A stretch of DNA of 64,000 nucleotides, taken from positions 186,001 through 250,000 of the forward strand of contig JAQSDU010000020.1 in assembly GCA_029946065.1 (NCBI GenBank), given 5' to 3'. The notes under the pieces are model-generated. The model was not told where the DNA came from. It ran no database searches and saw nothing but the letters and a program-made list of their open reading frames with translations. The first letter of the stretch is position 1. Every line of letters starts with the position of its first letter. Shown one piece after another: positions 46,427-54,764 of this stretch. This stretch comes from Flavobacterium sp. Lineage in GTDB: Bacteria; Bacteroidota; Bacteroidia; Flavobacteriales; Flavobacteriaceae. A program made the position numbers and the translations under genes.

Positions 46427-47356
46427 TTAAGCGTTTTTCAGGTTGATGATTTCCTGTTCAGTAAGGAACCGCCAATTACCACGTGGGAGGTTTTTCTTGG
46501 TCAAACCTGCAAAAGCAACACGGTCAATTCGCAATACATCGTATTTGAAATGTTCGAAGATGTTGCGCACTACTTTTACATTTGAAGTTTTGAGTTTCAA
46601 ACCAACTTCACTTTTTGGCTGGTCTTCGATATAACTGATTTCTTCTATAAAAATACGATGGTTGTCGATAGTAACGCCACCGCTAATTTTTTCCAAATCT
46701 TCAAATTTCAGGTTTTTGTCTAAAGAAACCTGGTAAATTTTAGAAGATTTCTGACTTGGTAAACTGAATTTTCGGATCATATCGGTATCATTGGTAAACA
46801 ACAATAAACCGGTTGTATTTTTGTCCATTCTGCCCACCGATGCGATTTTGGCATTGGTGGCACCGCGTACTAATTCGAGTACATTGCGTTGTTCCTGACC
46901 TTCGTCGAAAGCAGTGGTGAAGTTTTTTGGTTTGTTCAAAAGAATATATTCTTTCTTTTCCGGGGTTAAAGTCACGCCGTCAAAATTCACTACATCGGTT
47001 ATTTTTACGAGGTAACCCATTTCTGTTACTGGAATGCCATTCACTTTTACATTGCCGGATTGGATGTAAATATCCGCATCACGACGCGAGCAAACTCCGG
47101 AATTGGAGATGTATTTATTAAGACGCATTTCGTCTGAAGCTTTCGCTCTTTTTGGTGCCTGATTTGGTTTTTTTGCAGGTTTGTCTGAAACCGGTTCAGC
47201 AGCTTTTTCTGTGGTTGGTTTCGCTTTTTTCGGTCCTTGCGCGCGTTTGGCCATGGCCGGTTTAGCTCCGCTCCGTTCGGCTCCGCCTCGGGTTGGCTTG
47301 TTCGAAGATGGTCTTGAACTGCCAGTTCTTCTGTTATTGCCTTCGTTCTTATTCAT
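46427..47356 (-). CDS. RluB/RsuA-type pseudouridine synthase
   Basis: 309-residue pseudouridine synthase acting on rRNA. The N-terminal 75 residues are a basic Lys/Arg/Pro/Ala linker (GPKKAKPTTEKAAEPV) ahead of an S4 RNA-binding domain (MRLNKYISNSGVCSRRDADIY), followed by the catalytic domain with Asp178 in GRMDKNTTGLLL. Part of the linker is encoded by a repeat-like block. RluB-type specificity (23S position 2605) is inferred from the family, not proven. Two elements sit upstream of it. Confidence 0.9.
   Translation of the reverse strand: MNKNEGNNRRTGSSRPSSNKPTRGGAERSGAKPAMAKRAQGPKKAKPTTEKAAEPVSDKPAKKPNQAPKRAKASDEMRLNKYISNSGVCSRRDADIYIQSGNVKVNGIPVTEMGYLVKITDVVNFDGVTLTPEKKEYILLNKPKNFTTAFDEGQEQRNVLELVRGATNAKIASVGRMDKNTTGLLLFTNDTDMIRKFSLPSQKSSKIYQVSLDKNLKFEDLEKISGGVTIDNHRIFIEEISYIEDQPKSEVGLKLKTSNVKVVRNIFEHFKYDVLRIDRVAFAGLTKKNLPRGNWRFLTEQEIINLKNA
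47261..47296 (-). repeat. AACCCGAGGCG-type repeat inside the RluB-type gene
   Basis: Read on the minus strand, this block (AACCCGAGGCGGAGCCGAAC, then GGAGCGGAGCTAAA) matches the spacer sequence at 54174-54216 (AACCCGAGGCGCAGCAGAAC, then GGAGCG and GGAGTAAA) apart from two short gaps and few changes. In the gene it codes for part of the basic linker. Confidence 0.7.
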
Positions 47357-47426
47357 AAATTCTAAAAAAATTTATGCAAAGATAGGTTATTCTTGGCAAT
47401 AGTGCGTGAATGTTTGCAGGATGCTC

Positions 47427-47507
47427 TAGCCCGGATAGGAGCGTTATCCTTTTTCCTGCTTCTTTAGCAGGGAAAAGATTTAGCCGACAGCCGGATTAGC
47501 TTCAAAA
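47427..47507 (+). repeat. TAGCCC...GGATTAGCTTCAAAA element, copy 1 (possible flavo-1-like RNA/repeat)
   Basis: About 80 bases beginning TAGCCCGGATAGGAGCG and ending GGATTAGCTTCAAAA, with an internal hairpin CCTGC/GCAGG. The ends match the element at 58931-59034. It resembles the flavo-1 motif of Bacteroidota from memory; this is unverified. Its last bases contain the stop codon of the UbiA gene. Confidence 0.6.
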
Positions 47508-48431
47508 AAATCGAATTGCCATTAAAAGATTTCTGCCATGCCACAAAACCGAAGGGTCAATAAGAACGATGCAGAAAACGCCCGCTCCAATTAGGACTTT
47601 TAAGACATTGTGAAGCAATAGGAATTCTTCTTTGGTGTTGGATTTCCATAGTTTTATAAGGAAGAAAATTAGCGTGATTAGGCACAGATAGAAATAAATG
47701 TCCATGTAGCCGACATCGTAAATTTCGATCAGAACGTAAACCGGAATAATGGTGAGCGTCGCTAAAATCGTAATCGCTCTTTTGGAAGTAGTTTCGCCGT
47801 AAATAATTGGAACGGTTTTGTAATCGGAAGCAAAATCACCTCTCATGTTTTCTAAATCTTTAATCATTTCGCGGATTAACAGCAGTAGAAATAGGAAAGT
47901 AGCGTGTGAAAAAATGACTTCGTATAAATTCTTGTAATATAAAAGAATAGCAAAAAACGGCAAAATCGCTAAAAATGCCGCCATTAGATTTCCAATAATC
48001 GCATATTTTTTAATCTTATGGGAATAAAACCAAATCATGAAAATATATACCGAAAAATACAGAACCGCACGCCACGAAACAAAAATTGCAATAAAAGCGG
48101 CGATGAAATTCAACGAAAAATAAACATTCAGCTTTGTCTTTTGACTGACCAATCTGTCGAGCATTGATTTGTTTGGGCGATTGATCAAATCTTTTTTAGA
48201 ATCGTAGAAGTTATTGATGATATAACCCGAAGCGATTACTGCGGATGATGCTAAGACAATAAAAAATAAATTGGGATCAAGAATGATTTTGAGCGCTCGC
48301 TTGTCTTTCGCTATTATAAAAATTGCCGATAAATACTGCGCCAGAACAATGATAGGAATATTATAGCCACGAACGACAGAAAACAAACTGACGATTTTCA
48401 TGACGAGAAGCTTGTTCTTTCTGCTGAGCAT
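47502..48431 (-). CDS. UbiA-family prenyltransferase (geranylgeranylglycerol-phosphate type)
   Basis: 309-residue polyprenyl transferase with about nine hydrophobic helices. The Mg-diphosphate motif is NNFYDSKKDLINRPNK near residues 77-92, and the second is DLENMRGDFASDYKTVP near 193-210. In flavobacteria such genes are annotated as GGGP geranylgeranyltransferase-like; the substrate is unknown. It lies downstream of the mevalonate genes, in keeping with isoprenoid use. The C-terminal stop TGA (plus-strand TCA at 47502) lies inside the repeat element copy 1. A start at 48401 is also possible. Confidence 0.85.
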   Translation of the reverse strand: MLSRKNKLLVMKIVSLFSVVRGYNIPIIVLAQYLSAIFIIAKDKRALKIILDPNLFFIVLASSAVIASGYIINNFYDSKKDLINRPNKSMLDRLVSQKTKLNVYFSLNFIAAFIAIFVSWRAVLYFSVYIFMIWFYSHKIKKYAIIGNLMAAFLAILPFFAILLYYKNLYEVIFSHATFLFLLLLIREMIKDLENMRGDFASDYKTVPIIYGETTSKRAITILATLTIIPVYVLIEIYDVGYMDIYFYLCLITLIFFLIKLWKSNTKEEFLLLHNVLKVLIGAGVFCIVLIDPSVLWHGRNLLMAIRFF

Positions 48432-48432
48432 T

Positions 48433-48466
48433 TTGGGTGCTGGGTTTTAGGTGTTGGGTTTTGAGG
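48433..48466. repeat. GGTGYTGGGTTTT tandem repeat between UbiA and mevalonate kinase genes
   Basis: Two copies of GGTG(C/T)TGGGTTTT at about 48436-48448 and 48451-48463 fill the short spacer between the two genes. It is a further spacer-repeat family in this window. Confidence 0.7.
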
Positions 48467-48467
48467 C

Positions 48468-49406
48468 CTAAAACTGGTAAACTACTTCTAACTTGTAATC
48501 TTTAAGGGATTTTTTGGCTTTTTCAAGGTCTTCTGTGAAGCCAAGAATATAACCGCCACCGCCAGAACCGCAAAGTTTCAGGTAATAATCGTTGGTGTCG
48601 ATTCCTTTTTGCCAAATGCTATGGAATTGCTCCGGAATCATTGGCTTGAAATTGTTCAAAACGACTTTTGACAATTGCTTGGTATTGGTGAAAAGTGATT
48701 TCATGTCGCCGCCAAGGAAATTCTCGACGCACAAATCCGTATATTTTACGAATTGGTTTTTTAGCATTGTTCGAAAGCCTTTGTCTTTAAGGTTTTCCAT
48801 GAAAATGTTGACCATTGGAGCTGTTTCGCCTACAATGCCAGAATCTAGCAAGAATACTGCGCCTTTTCCGTCGAAACTTTGTGTCGGAATGCCGGTTGCT
48901 TCAATGTTGTCTTTAGAATTGATTAAAATTGGTATGCTCAGATAACTGTTTAGCGGATCTAAACCAGAACTTTTCCCGTGAAAAAAAGATTCCATTTGTC
49001 CAAAAATTGTTTTTAGGATAAGTAACTTTTCACGTGTAAGATTCTCCAAAACGGTAATCTTGTTCTTGGCATATTTGTCGTAAATCGCCGCTACTAATGC
49101 ACCGCTGCTCCCGACGCCATATCCTTGCGGAATGCTAGAATCGAAATACATGCCGCTGGCGACATCTTTGTGTAAAGTTTCGAGATCAAAAGTCACCAAT
49201 TCGGGATGCTCTTTTTGTAAATTTTCAAGATAGAAAACAAAACGACTCAAACTTGCATTGGATTTTATGGCTTCGGCATCGGGGTTTTCAGCAACCTTAA
49301 GAGCGCCTTTGTAAAAATTGTAAGGAATGGATAAACCTTTGGAATCTTCGATGATGCCATATTCTCCGAAGAGTAATATTTTTGAGTAGAATAAAGGTCC
49401 TTTCAT
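48468..49406 (-). CDS. mvk: Mevalonate kinase (GHMP family)
   Basis: GHMP kinase phosphorylating mevalonate in isoprenoid synthesis. N-terminal KILLFGEYGIIEDSKG, the ATP-binding glycine loop PQGYGVGSSGALVAA, and the late LCGSGGGGYILGF motif are all present. 312 residues, normal. It lies next to diphosphomevalonate decarboxylase (43 bases), so mvaD-mvk-UbiA are probably one unit. A phosphomevalonate kinase role cannot be excluded. Confidence 0.87.
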   Translation of the reverse strand: MKGPLFYSKILLFGEYGIIEDSKGLSIPYNFYKGALKVAENPDAEAIKSNASLSRFVFYLENLQKEHPELVTFDLETLHKDVASGMYFDSSIPQGYGVGSSGALVAAIYDKYAKNKITVLENLTREKLLILKTIFGQMESFFHGKSSGLDPLNSYLSIPILINSKDNIEATGIPTQSFDGKGAVFLLDSGIVGETAPMVNIFMENLKDKGFRTMLKNQFVKYTDLCVENFLGGDMKSLFTNTKQLSKVVLNNFKPMIPEQFHSIWQKGIDTNDYYLKLCGSGGGGYILGFTEDLEKAKKSLKDYKLEVVYQF

Positions 49407-49449
49407 ATAGAATTGATAATAGACAATTACTGAACGTGATTTACTGCAA

Positions 49450-50541
49450 TTAATTGCTCAATTGTATTGCGCCCAAACCAACTTCATCACAAATGTAGTG
49501 ACCATTTTGGCAATAGCCAACTAAATCCTGTTTAATAAACGATAAAACTTCGTTTACAACGTTTTCGGGATATAAAATATGTACGTTAGCGCCGGCATCT
49601 AGGGTGAAACAAACCGGAATTTTTGTTTCATTTCTGAATTTCCAAATGGCGTTGATGATTTCTAAAGTGTTTGGTTTCATTAAAATAAAATACGGAATAG
49701 AAGTTAACATCATCGCATGAAGCGTTAATGCTTCGCTTTCAACAATTTCGATAAAAGCATTTAAACTGCCTTTTTTGAAAATCGCAACGAGTTTGTCAAG
49801 ATTTTCACCGGCTTGTATGAATCTCCTTTTGGCATAAGGATGGGCGTGCATCAAATCATGGCCAACAGTACTCGAAACTTGTTTTTCGCCTTTGTCAACT
49901 AATAAAATTGTGTCTTGAAAATTATTGAAATTGGGGTGTATTTCATACGGAAATTCGACTCCAAATAAATCAGAACTTTCAGCGATATTGTCGTGTTTTC
50001 CCCAAATAACGTGACTTCCCTTGACGCTACGGCAAGCACTTCCGGAGCCTAATCGGGCTAAAAAAGATGCTTTTTTATAAAAATAGTCATCGGTCATTTC
50101 CGGAAATAATGTTTTCTCCAGACTCATCAAATTCACCGATATAGCTGCCATTCCCGACGCAGAAGAAGCAATTCCGGAACTATGCGGGAAAGTGTTTTCG
50201 GTGTTGATGGTGAAATGGTATTCTTTTAAAAACGGCATATAGATTTCTATACGCTCGAAAAATTTTTGAATTTTCGGCTTAAAATCTTCCTTTGGTTTTC
50301 CTTCAAAAAGTAAATCAAATGAAAAGGTATCGTCTTGATTTTGTTTTGGTTCAAACTTTAATTCCGTTATCGTTTTGCAATTGTTCAAAGTAAAACTTAC
50401 CGACGGATTTTCGGGAATCTGATTTTCTTTCTTGCCCCAATATTTTATTAGCGCAATATTACTCGGTGCACTCCATTTAAAACTGCCTTTTTCGGTAGTT
50501 TTGTATTTCTTGGACGGAATAAAATCGGCTGTTTCGTGCAT
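49450..50541 (-). CDS. mvaD: Diphosphomevalonate decarboxylase
   Basis: GHMP-superfamily enzyme converting mevalonate-5-diphosphate to isopentenyl diphosphate. WSAPSNIALIKYWGKKE at the N-terminus, the loop PHSSGIASSASGMAAI near residues 123-138, and FTLDAGANVH toward the end are diagnostic. 363 residues. It heads the minus-strand isoprenoid cluster and diverges from tspO with 175 bases between. Confidence 0.95.
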   Translation of the reverse strand: MHETADFIPSKKYKTTEKGSFKWSAPSNIALIKYWGKKENQIPENPSVSFTLNNCKTITELKFEPKQNQDDTFSFDLLFEGKPKEDFKPKIQKFFERIEIYMPFLKEYHFTINTENTFPHSSGIASSASGMAAISVNLMSLEKTLFPEMTDDYFYKKASFLARLGSGSACRSVKGSHVIWGKHDNIAESSDLFGVEFPYEIHPNFNNFQDTILLVDKGEKQVSSTVGHDLMHAHPYAKRRFIQAGENLDKLVAIFKKGSLNAFIEIVESEALTLHAMMLTSIPYFILMKPNTLEIINAIWKFRNETKIPVCFTLDAGANVHILYPENVVNEVLSFIKQDLVGYCQNGHYICDEVGLGAIQLSN

Positions 50542-50716
50542 GGATTTTTTTTGTAAAGATACAGATTTCGGAAAACAATTTAAATCCTAAGGAAATTTTG
50601 AGTAATTTTAAAAAATACAACTTTGTGTCTTTGTAGTTTCAATAGATCCAAATGGATGCAATGGTATGATCACGCAATGAAAAATATTATAACCGTTTAT
50701 TTTAAAACCAAAATTC

Positions 50717-51193
50717 ATGAATAAATACACCAAAATACTTATTCTCGTGGCAACTTGTCTTGGGATTGGGTACATGTCTGGAATAGTAACGCGTGGCGGA
50801 CTCGAAAGCTGGTTTCCGTCGCTGATAAAACCTTCGTTCAATCCGCCGAATTGGGTTTTTGCGCCTGTCTGGACGACTTTGTATGTTTTGATGGGTATCG
50901 CTGGTGGTTTAGTTTGGGACAAGATTGATGGGAATCGGGAAGAAGTGAAAAAAGCGCTGACATTTTTCGCCATACAATTGGCATTAAATGCGTTGTGGTC
51001 GATTTTATTTTTTGGATTTGAAAATCCGATGCTGGCAATGGTGGAAATTGTTCTTTTGGCGCTGATGATCTATGAAACTTTATATAAATTCCTGAAAATC
51101 AACAAAACAGCGGGCTATTTGTTCGTGCCTTATTTGCTTTGGGTTAGTTTCGCAGCAGTGCTCAACGGAAGCATTTGGTGGCTCAACAAATAA
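50717..51193 (+). CDS. tspO: TspO/MBR family protein
   Basis: 158-residue membrane protein of the TspO/MBR family, with five hydrophobic helices and the expected tryptophan-rich segments (WFPSLIKPSFNPPNWVFAPVW split at residues 35-55; ALNALWSILFFG). Family members bind porphyrins and cholesterol-like ligands and affect stress responses. Single gene between the isoprenoid cluster and nuo. Confidence 0.93.
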   Translation: MNKYTKILILVATCLGIGYMSGIVTRGGLESWFPSLIKPSFNPPNWVFAPVWTTLYVLMGIAGGLVWDKIDGNREEVKKALTFFAIQLALNALWSILFFGFENPMLAMVEIVLLALMIYETLYKFLKINKTAGYLFVPYLLWVSFAAVLNGSIWWLNK

Positions 51194-51283
51194 TAGATTT
51201 TTTTAAAAAGCGCCATGTCTATTTATAATCAATAAAAATTAGACGATACAACGTTATAGTTGCGTTGAAAATCTTTTTTATGG

Positions 51284-51314
51284 TTGTGTTTTAAATAGAC
51301 GACACCTATATTTG
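51284..51314 (+). promoter_or_regulatory. nuo operon promoter (TTG and TATATTTG)
   Basis: TTG at 51284-51286 and TATATTTG at 51307-51314 are 20 bases apart, within the spacing known for Flavobacterium. It lies between tspO and nuoA. It rules out the longer nuoA start at 51314, which overlaps the -7 box. Confidence 0.7.
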
Positions 51315-51346
51315 TGGAAATTTTTTTTGATTTAATTAAGACCATT

Positions 51347-51712
51347 ATGCATACTAATCAAGCGGATTATTTTCCAATTCTGATGCAGCTTTTGCTCGCA
51401 GTCGGATTTGTGGTGATGACAATCATTGGCTCCAGTTTTCTAGGTCCGAAAAGATCTTCGAAAAACAAAGACAAGAGTTTTGAGTGCGGTATTGAATCTG
51501 TAGGTAATGCTCGTGTTCCGTTTTCCGTGAAATATTTCTTGGTAGCGATTCTCTTCGTTTTATTTGATGTTGAGGTGATTTTCTTATATCCATGGGCGGT
51601 TAATTTCCGTGATATGGGTTTTGAAGGTTTGGCGAAAATGGGCATATTCATGCTGCTTTTGGTCGTTGGTTTCTTCTATGTAATGAAGAAAAAAGGGTTG
51701 GAGTGGGAATAA
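51347..51712 (+). CDS. nuoA: NADH-quinone oxidoreductase subunit A
   Basis: Membrane subunit A of complex I. The motif KSFECGIESVGNARVPFSVK (loop) and the segment ILFVLFDVEVIFLYPWA in the second helix are diagnostic. The ATG at 51347 (not 51314) gives a 121-residue protein of usual length and lies 33 bases after the -7 box. First gene of the nuo operon. Confidence 0.95.
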   Translation: MHTNQADYFPILMQLLLAVGFVVMTIIGSSFLGPKRSSKNKDKSFECGIESVGNARVPFSVKYFLVAILFVLFDVEVIFLYPWAVNFRDMGFEGLAKMGIFMLLLVVGFFYVMKKKGLEWE

Positions 51713-51749
51713 TAATTTAAGATTTAAGAGTGGTGATTTTTGATTGAAA

Positions 51750-51770
51750 TAAATCTGAAATCTAAAATCT
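51750..51770 (+). repeat. Decayed AAAATCT heptamers between nuoA and nuoB
   Basis: AAATCTG, AAATCT and AAAATCT follow one another; an inverted AAGATTTAAG lies at about 51719. Same family as 31403-31430 and 63964-63998. Confidence 0.8.
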
Positions 51771-51791
51771 TCAATTTGCAATCTATTTAAA

Positions 51792-52340
51792 ATGAGTGAT
51801 TCAAATATAAAAACAGTCGATGCTCCTGAAGGTATTCAAGGAGAGGGCTTCTTCGCAACAAAACTAAGTGACGTAGTTGGTTTGGCGCGTGCTAATTCAC
51901 TTTGGCCGTTACCATTTGCAACTTCATGTTGTGGTATCGAATTTATGGCTACAATGGCATCCCATTATGATGTAGCGCGTTTCGGTTCAGAACGGATGAG
52001 TTTCTCGCCACGCCAAGCAGACATGCTTTTGGTTATGGGTACAATTGCAAAAAAAATGGCGCCGATTTTACGTCAGGTTTATGAACAAATGGCAGAACCA
52101 AGATGGGTAATTGCGGTGGGCGCATGCGCTTGTTCAGGCGGTATTTTCGATACTTATTCTGTTTTACAAGGCATTGACAAAGTAATTCCAGTTGATGTTT
52201 ATGTGCCCGGATGTCCACCAAGACCGGAACAAATTCTCGACGGTATAATGCGATTGCAAGATCTGGTAAAATCAGAATCTGTGCGCCGCAGAAGTTCTCC
52301 AGAATACACAGATTTATTGGCTTCTTATAACATCAAGTAA
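51792..52340 (+). CDS. nuoB: NADH-quinone oxidoreductase subunit B (cluster N2)
   Basis: Peripheral-arm subunit holding cluster N2, the last electron carrier before menaquinone. Cluster cysteines are Cys46 and Cys47 (SCCGIEFM), a Cys pair from residue 112 (CACSGG) and Cys141 ([10 protein letters not shown]). 182 residues. It lies 79 bases after nuoA, with heptamer repeats in the spacer. Confidence 0.96.
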   Translation: MSDSNIKTVDAPEGIQGEGFFATKLSDVVGLARANSLWPLPFATSCCGIEFMATMASHYDVARFGSERMSFSPRQADMLLVMGTIAKKMAPILRQVYEQMAEPRWVIAVGACACSGGIFDTYSVLQGIDKVIPVDVYVPGCPPRPEQILDGIMRLQDLVKSESVRRRSSPEYTDLLASYNIK

Positions 52341-52344
52341 AAAA

Positions 52345-52866
52345 ATGGCATTAGAAACCCAGGTTATACAAAATACTTTAACGGGTCGCTTTGGTTCAAA
52401 AACTGGCGATTTTCACCAGATTCACGATATTCTGACTTTTGAAGTCGCGGCCGATTCCATTCCCGAAGTAATTGAATTTTTGCGTGATGATGCGACATTG
52501 CGATTCAATTTCCTGACAACGCTTTGTGGGATGCATTTTCCTGATGCTTCGGCTGAAAGACAATTTGCAGTCGTTTACCACATGCACAACTGGATGGATA
52601 ATGTGCGCATTCGTATAAAATCATTTTTGCCAGCTGAAAACCCCGAAATCGCTACGGTTTCTAATCTTTTCTTAAGTGCCAATTGGCAGGAAAGAGAAAC
52701 ATATGATTTCTTCGGAATTGTATTCAAAGGCCATCCACAGCTCAAAAGAATTCTGAACATGGATGAAATGACTTCGTTTCCAATGCGAAAGGAATTCCCT
52801 TTAGAAGACGGCGGAAGAACCGACAAAGACGATAGATTTTTTGGAAGAACAACAGATAATTGCTAA
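52345..52866 (+). CDS. nuoC: NADH-quinone oxidoreductase subunit C
   Basis: Peripheral subunit C, 173 residues, full length and not fused to NuoD. Family motifs are SNLFLSANWQERETYDFFGIVFKGH split near residues 110-134 and MDEMTSFPMRKEFPLEDGGR split near 140-160. Four bases after nuoB. nuoD begins 20 bases later. Confidence 0.95.
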   Translation: MALETQVIQNTLTGRFGSKTGDFHQIHDILTFEVAADSIPEVIEFLRDDATLRFNFLTTLCGMHFPDASAERQFAVVYHMHNWMDNVRIRIKSFLPAENPEIATVSNLFLSANWQERETYDFFGIVFKGHPQLKRILNMDEMTSFPMRKEFPLEDGGRTDKDDRFFGRTTDNC

Positions 52867-52886
52867 TAATACAGAAACGAATATAA

Positions 52887-54122
52887 ATGTCAGACTTATT
52901 ATTACCACCGGAATTAAGATACGCAGGCGTTATCGAAGCACGGAAAAATGAAGACGGGAGTGAACTTTCGATACTGAATTTAGGTCCGACACACCCCGCC
53001 ACACACGGTATTTTCCAAAACATACTTTTAATGGACGGTGAGCGTATCGTTGATGGTGAAGCAACTGTCGGATACATCCACCGCGCGTTCGAGAAAATCG
53101 CAGAAAACAGACCTTTTTACCAAATTACACCATTAACAGATAGGATGAATTACTGTTCGTCGCCAATCAATAATATGGGTTGGTGGATGACTTTGGAAAA
53201 GGCATTAAATGTTGAAGTGCCAAAAAGAGCGCAATATTTACGTGTAATCGTAATGGAATTGGCGAGAATTGCGGATCACATTATATGCAATTCGGTTTTA
53301 GGTGTCGATACAGGCGCTTTGACTGGATTTTTATACGTTTTCCAATACAGAGAAAAAATATACGAGATTTACGAAGAGATTTGTGGCGCGCGATTAACGA
53401 CCAATATGGGGAGAATAGGCGGTTTTGAAAGAGACTGGAGCCCATTGGCTTTTGAAAAGTTGAATACCTTATTAGAAGAATTTCCACCGATTTGGAAAGA
53501 ATTTGAAAACCTACTCACCAGAAACAGGATTTTCATGGACCGTACGATAAATGTAGGGGCCATTTCTGCAGAAAGAGCGATCAGTTACGGATTTACAGGC
53601 CCGAATTTACGTGCCGCCGGAGTTGATTATGATATTAGAGTAATGCAGCCCTACAGTTCTTATGAAGATTTTGAATTTGAAGTACCAGTTGGAAAATCAG
53701 GCGATACTTATGACCGTTTCTGTGTAAGAAATGAAGAAGTTTGGCAAAGTTTAAGCATCATCAAACAAGCATTGGCGAAATTGCCTGAAGGGCCATATCA
53801 CGCCGATGTTCCTGATTATTACTTGCCACCGAAAGAAGACGTTTACACCACAATGGAATCATTGATTTATCACTTTAAGATCGTAATGGGAGAAATTCCG
53901 GTTCCGGTTACAGAGGTTTATCATCCGGTAGAAGGAGGGAACGGCGAACTTGGTTTTTATTTGGTGACAGATGGAAGCCGCACGCCATTCAGGCTGCATT
54001 TCAGGAGACCATGTTTTATTTATTACCAAGCCTATAATGAAATGGTAAGAGGACAAATGCTTTCCGATGCGATTGCAACCTTGTCAAGTTTAAATGTTAT
54101 CGCAGGAGAATTAGACGCTTAA
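52887..54122 (+). CDS. nuoD: NADH-quinone oxidoreductase subunit D
   Basis: 411-residue subunit D forming the quinone pocket with NuoB. LNLGPTHPATHGI at the start, IHRAFEKIAENR, and RMNYCSSPINN near residue 87 are typical. The quinone-site His is in GPTHPATHG. The end matches the family. The spacer to nuoE is 110 bases and holds a hairpin and repeats. Confidence 0.97.
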   Translation: MSDLLLPPELRYAGVIEARKNEDGSELSILNLGPTHPATHGIFQNILLMDGERIVDGEATVGYIHRAFEKIAENRPFYQITPLTDRMNYCSSPINNMGWWMTLEKALNVEVPKRAQYLRVIVMELARIADHIICNSVLGVDTGALTGFLYVFQYREKIYEIYEEICGARLTTNMGRIGGFERDWSPLAFEKLNTLLEEFPPIWKEFENLLTRNRIFMDRTINVGAISAERAISYGFTGPNLRAAGVDYDIRVMQPYSSYEDFEFEVPVGKSGDTYDRFCVRNEEVWQSLSIIKQALAKLPEGPYHADVPDYYLPPKEDVYTTMESLIYHFKIVMGEIPVPVTEVYHPVEGGNGELGFYLVTDGSRTPFRLHFRRPCFIYYQAYNEMVRGQMLSDAIATLSSLNVIAGELDA

Positions 54123-54222
54123 GATTGTAGAATGCAGATTGAAGATTTTAGATTATTCTGAAATCTGAAATCTAACCCGAGGCGCAGCAGAACAGTATGG
54201 AGCGTAGCGGAGTAAAATCTGA
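54123..54222. repeat. Hairpin of AAATCT repeats plus AACCCGAGGCG block between nuoD and nuoE
   Basis: 12-bp imperfect stem (54143-54154 with 54162-54173, one G-T pair, seven-base loop) built from AGATTT and AAATCT words, then AACCCGAGGCG to GGAGTAAA at 54174-54216, similar to the block in the RluB-type gene. No T run, so not a standard terminator. Confidence 0.75.
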
Positions 54223-54232
54223 AATAATATAA

Positions 54233-54763
54233 ATGGAACGTACACATTACAAACAGGAAATCAATATCACGGAAACACTTATGAATCGTATCAACGAGCT
54301 CATTAGTCATTATCCGGAAGATAAACGGAAGTCTGCCTTATTGCCGGTTTTACACGAAGTTCAGGATGCACACGACAACTGGCTGAGTCTGGAATTGCAG
54401 GATAAAGTTGCAGAAATCCTCCACATCAAACCAATTGAGGTATATGAAGTGGTCACCTTTTATACAATGTACAACCAAAGACCTGTCGGACAATACATGT
54501 TCGAATTCTGTCAGACTTCACCATGTTGCCTTAATGGTGTTGAAAATTTAATGGATTATACCTGTAATAAACTCGGCGTAAAAGTAGGCGAACCCACTCC
54601 GGACGGCATGTTCGAAGTGCGCGGCGTAGAATGCCTTGGTGCCTGCGGATATGCGCCAATGATGCAATTGGGCGATTTCTTCCAAGAGCATTTAGATGAA
54701 GAAAAAATCGATCAGCTGATTGTTGATTGCCGTGATAATAAAATAACATTACACGATAAATAA
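54233..54763 (+). CDS. nuoE: NADH-quinone oxidoreductase subunit E (2Fe-2S)
   Basis: 24-kDa type subunit carrying a 2Fe-2S cluster near the FMN site. Cysteine ligands are seen as CQTSPCC and CLGACGYAP. The flavodehydrogenase-contact region (VYEVVTFYTMYNQRPVGQYM) is intact. 176 residues. One base separates it from nuoF. Confidence 0.95.
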   Translation: MERTHYKQEINITETLMNRINELISHYPEDKRKSALLPVLHEVQDAHDNWLSLELQDKVAEILHIKPIEVYEVVTFYTMYNQRPVGQYMFEFCQTSPCCLNGVENLMDYTCNKLGVKVGEPTPDGMFEVRGVECLGACGYAPMMQLGDFFQEHLDEEKIDQLIVDCRDNKITLHDK

Positions 54764-54764
54764 T

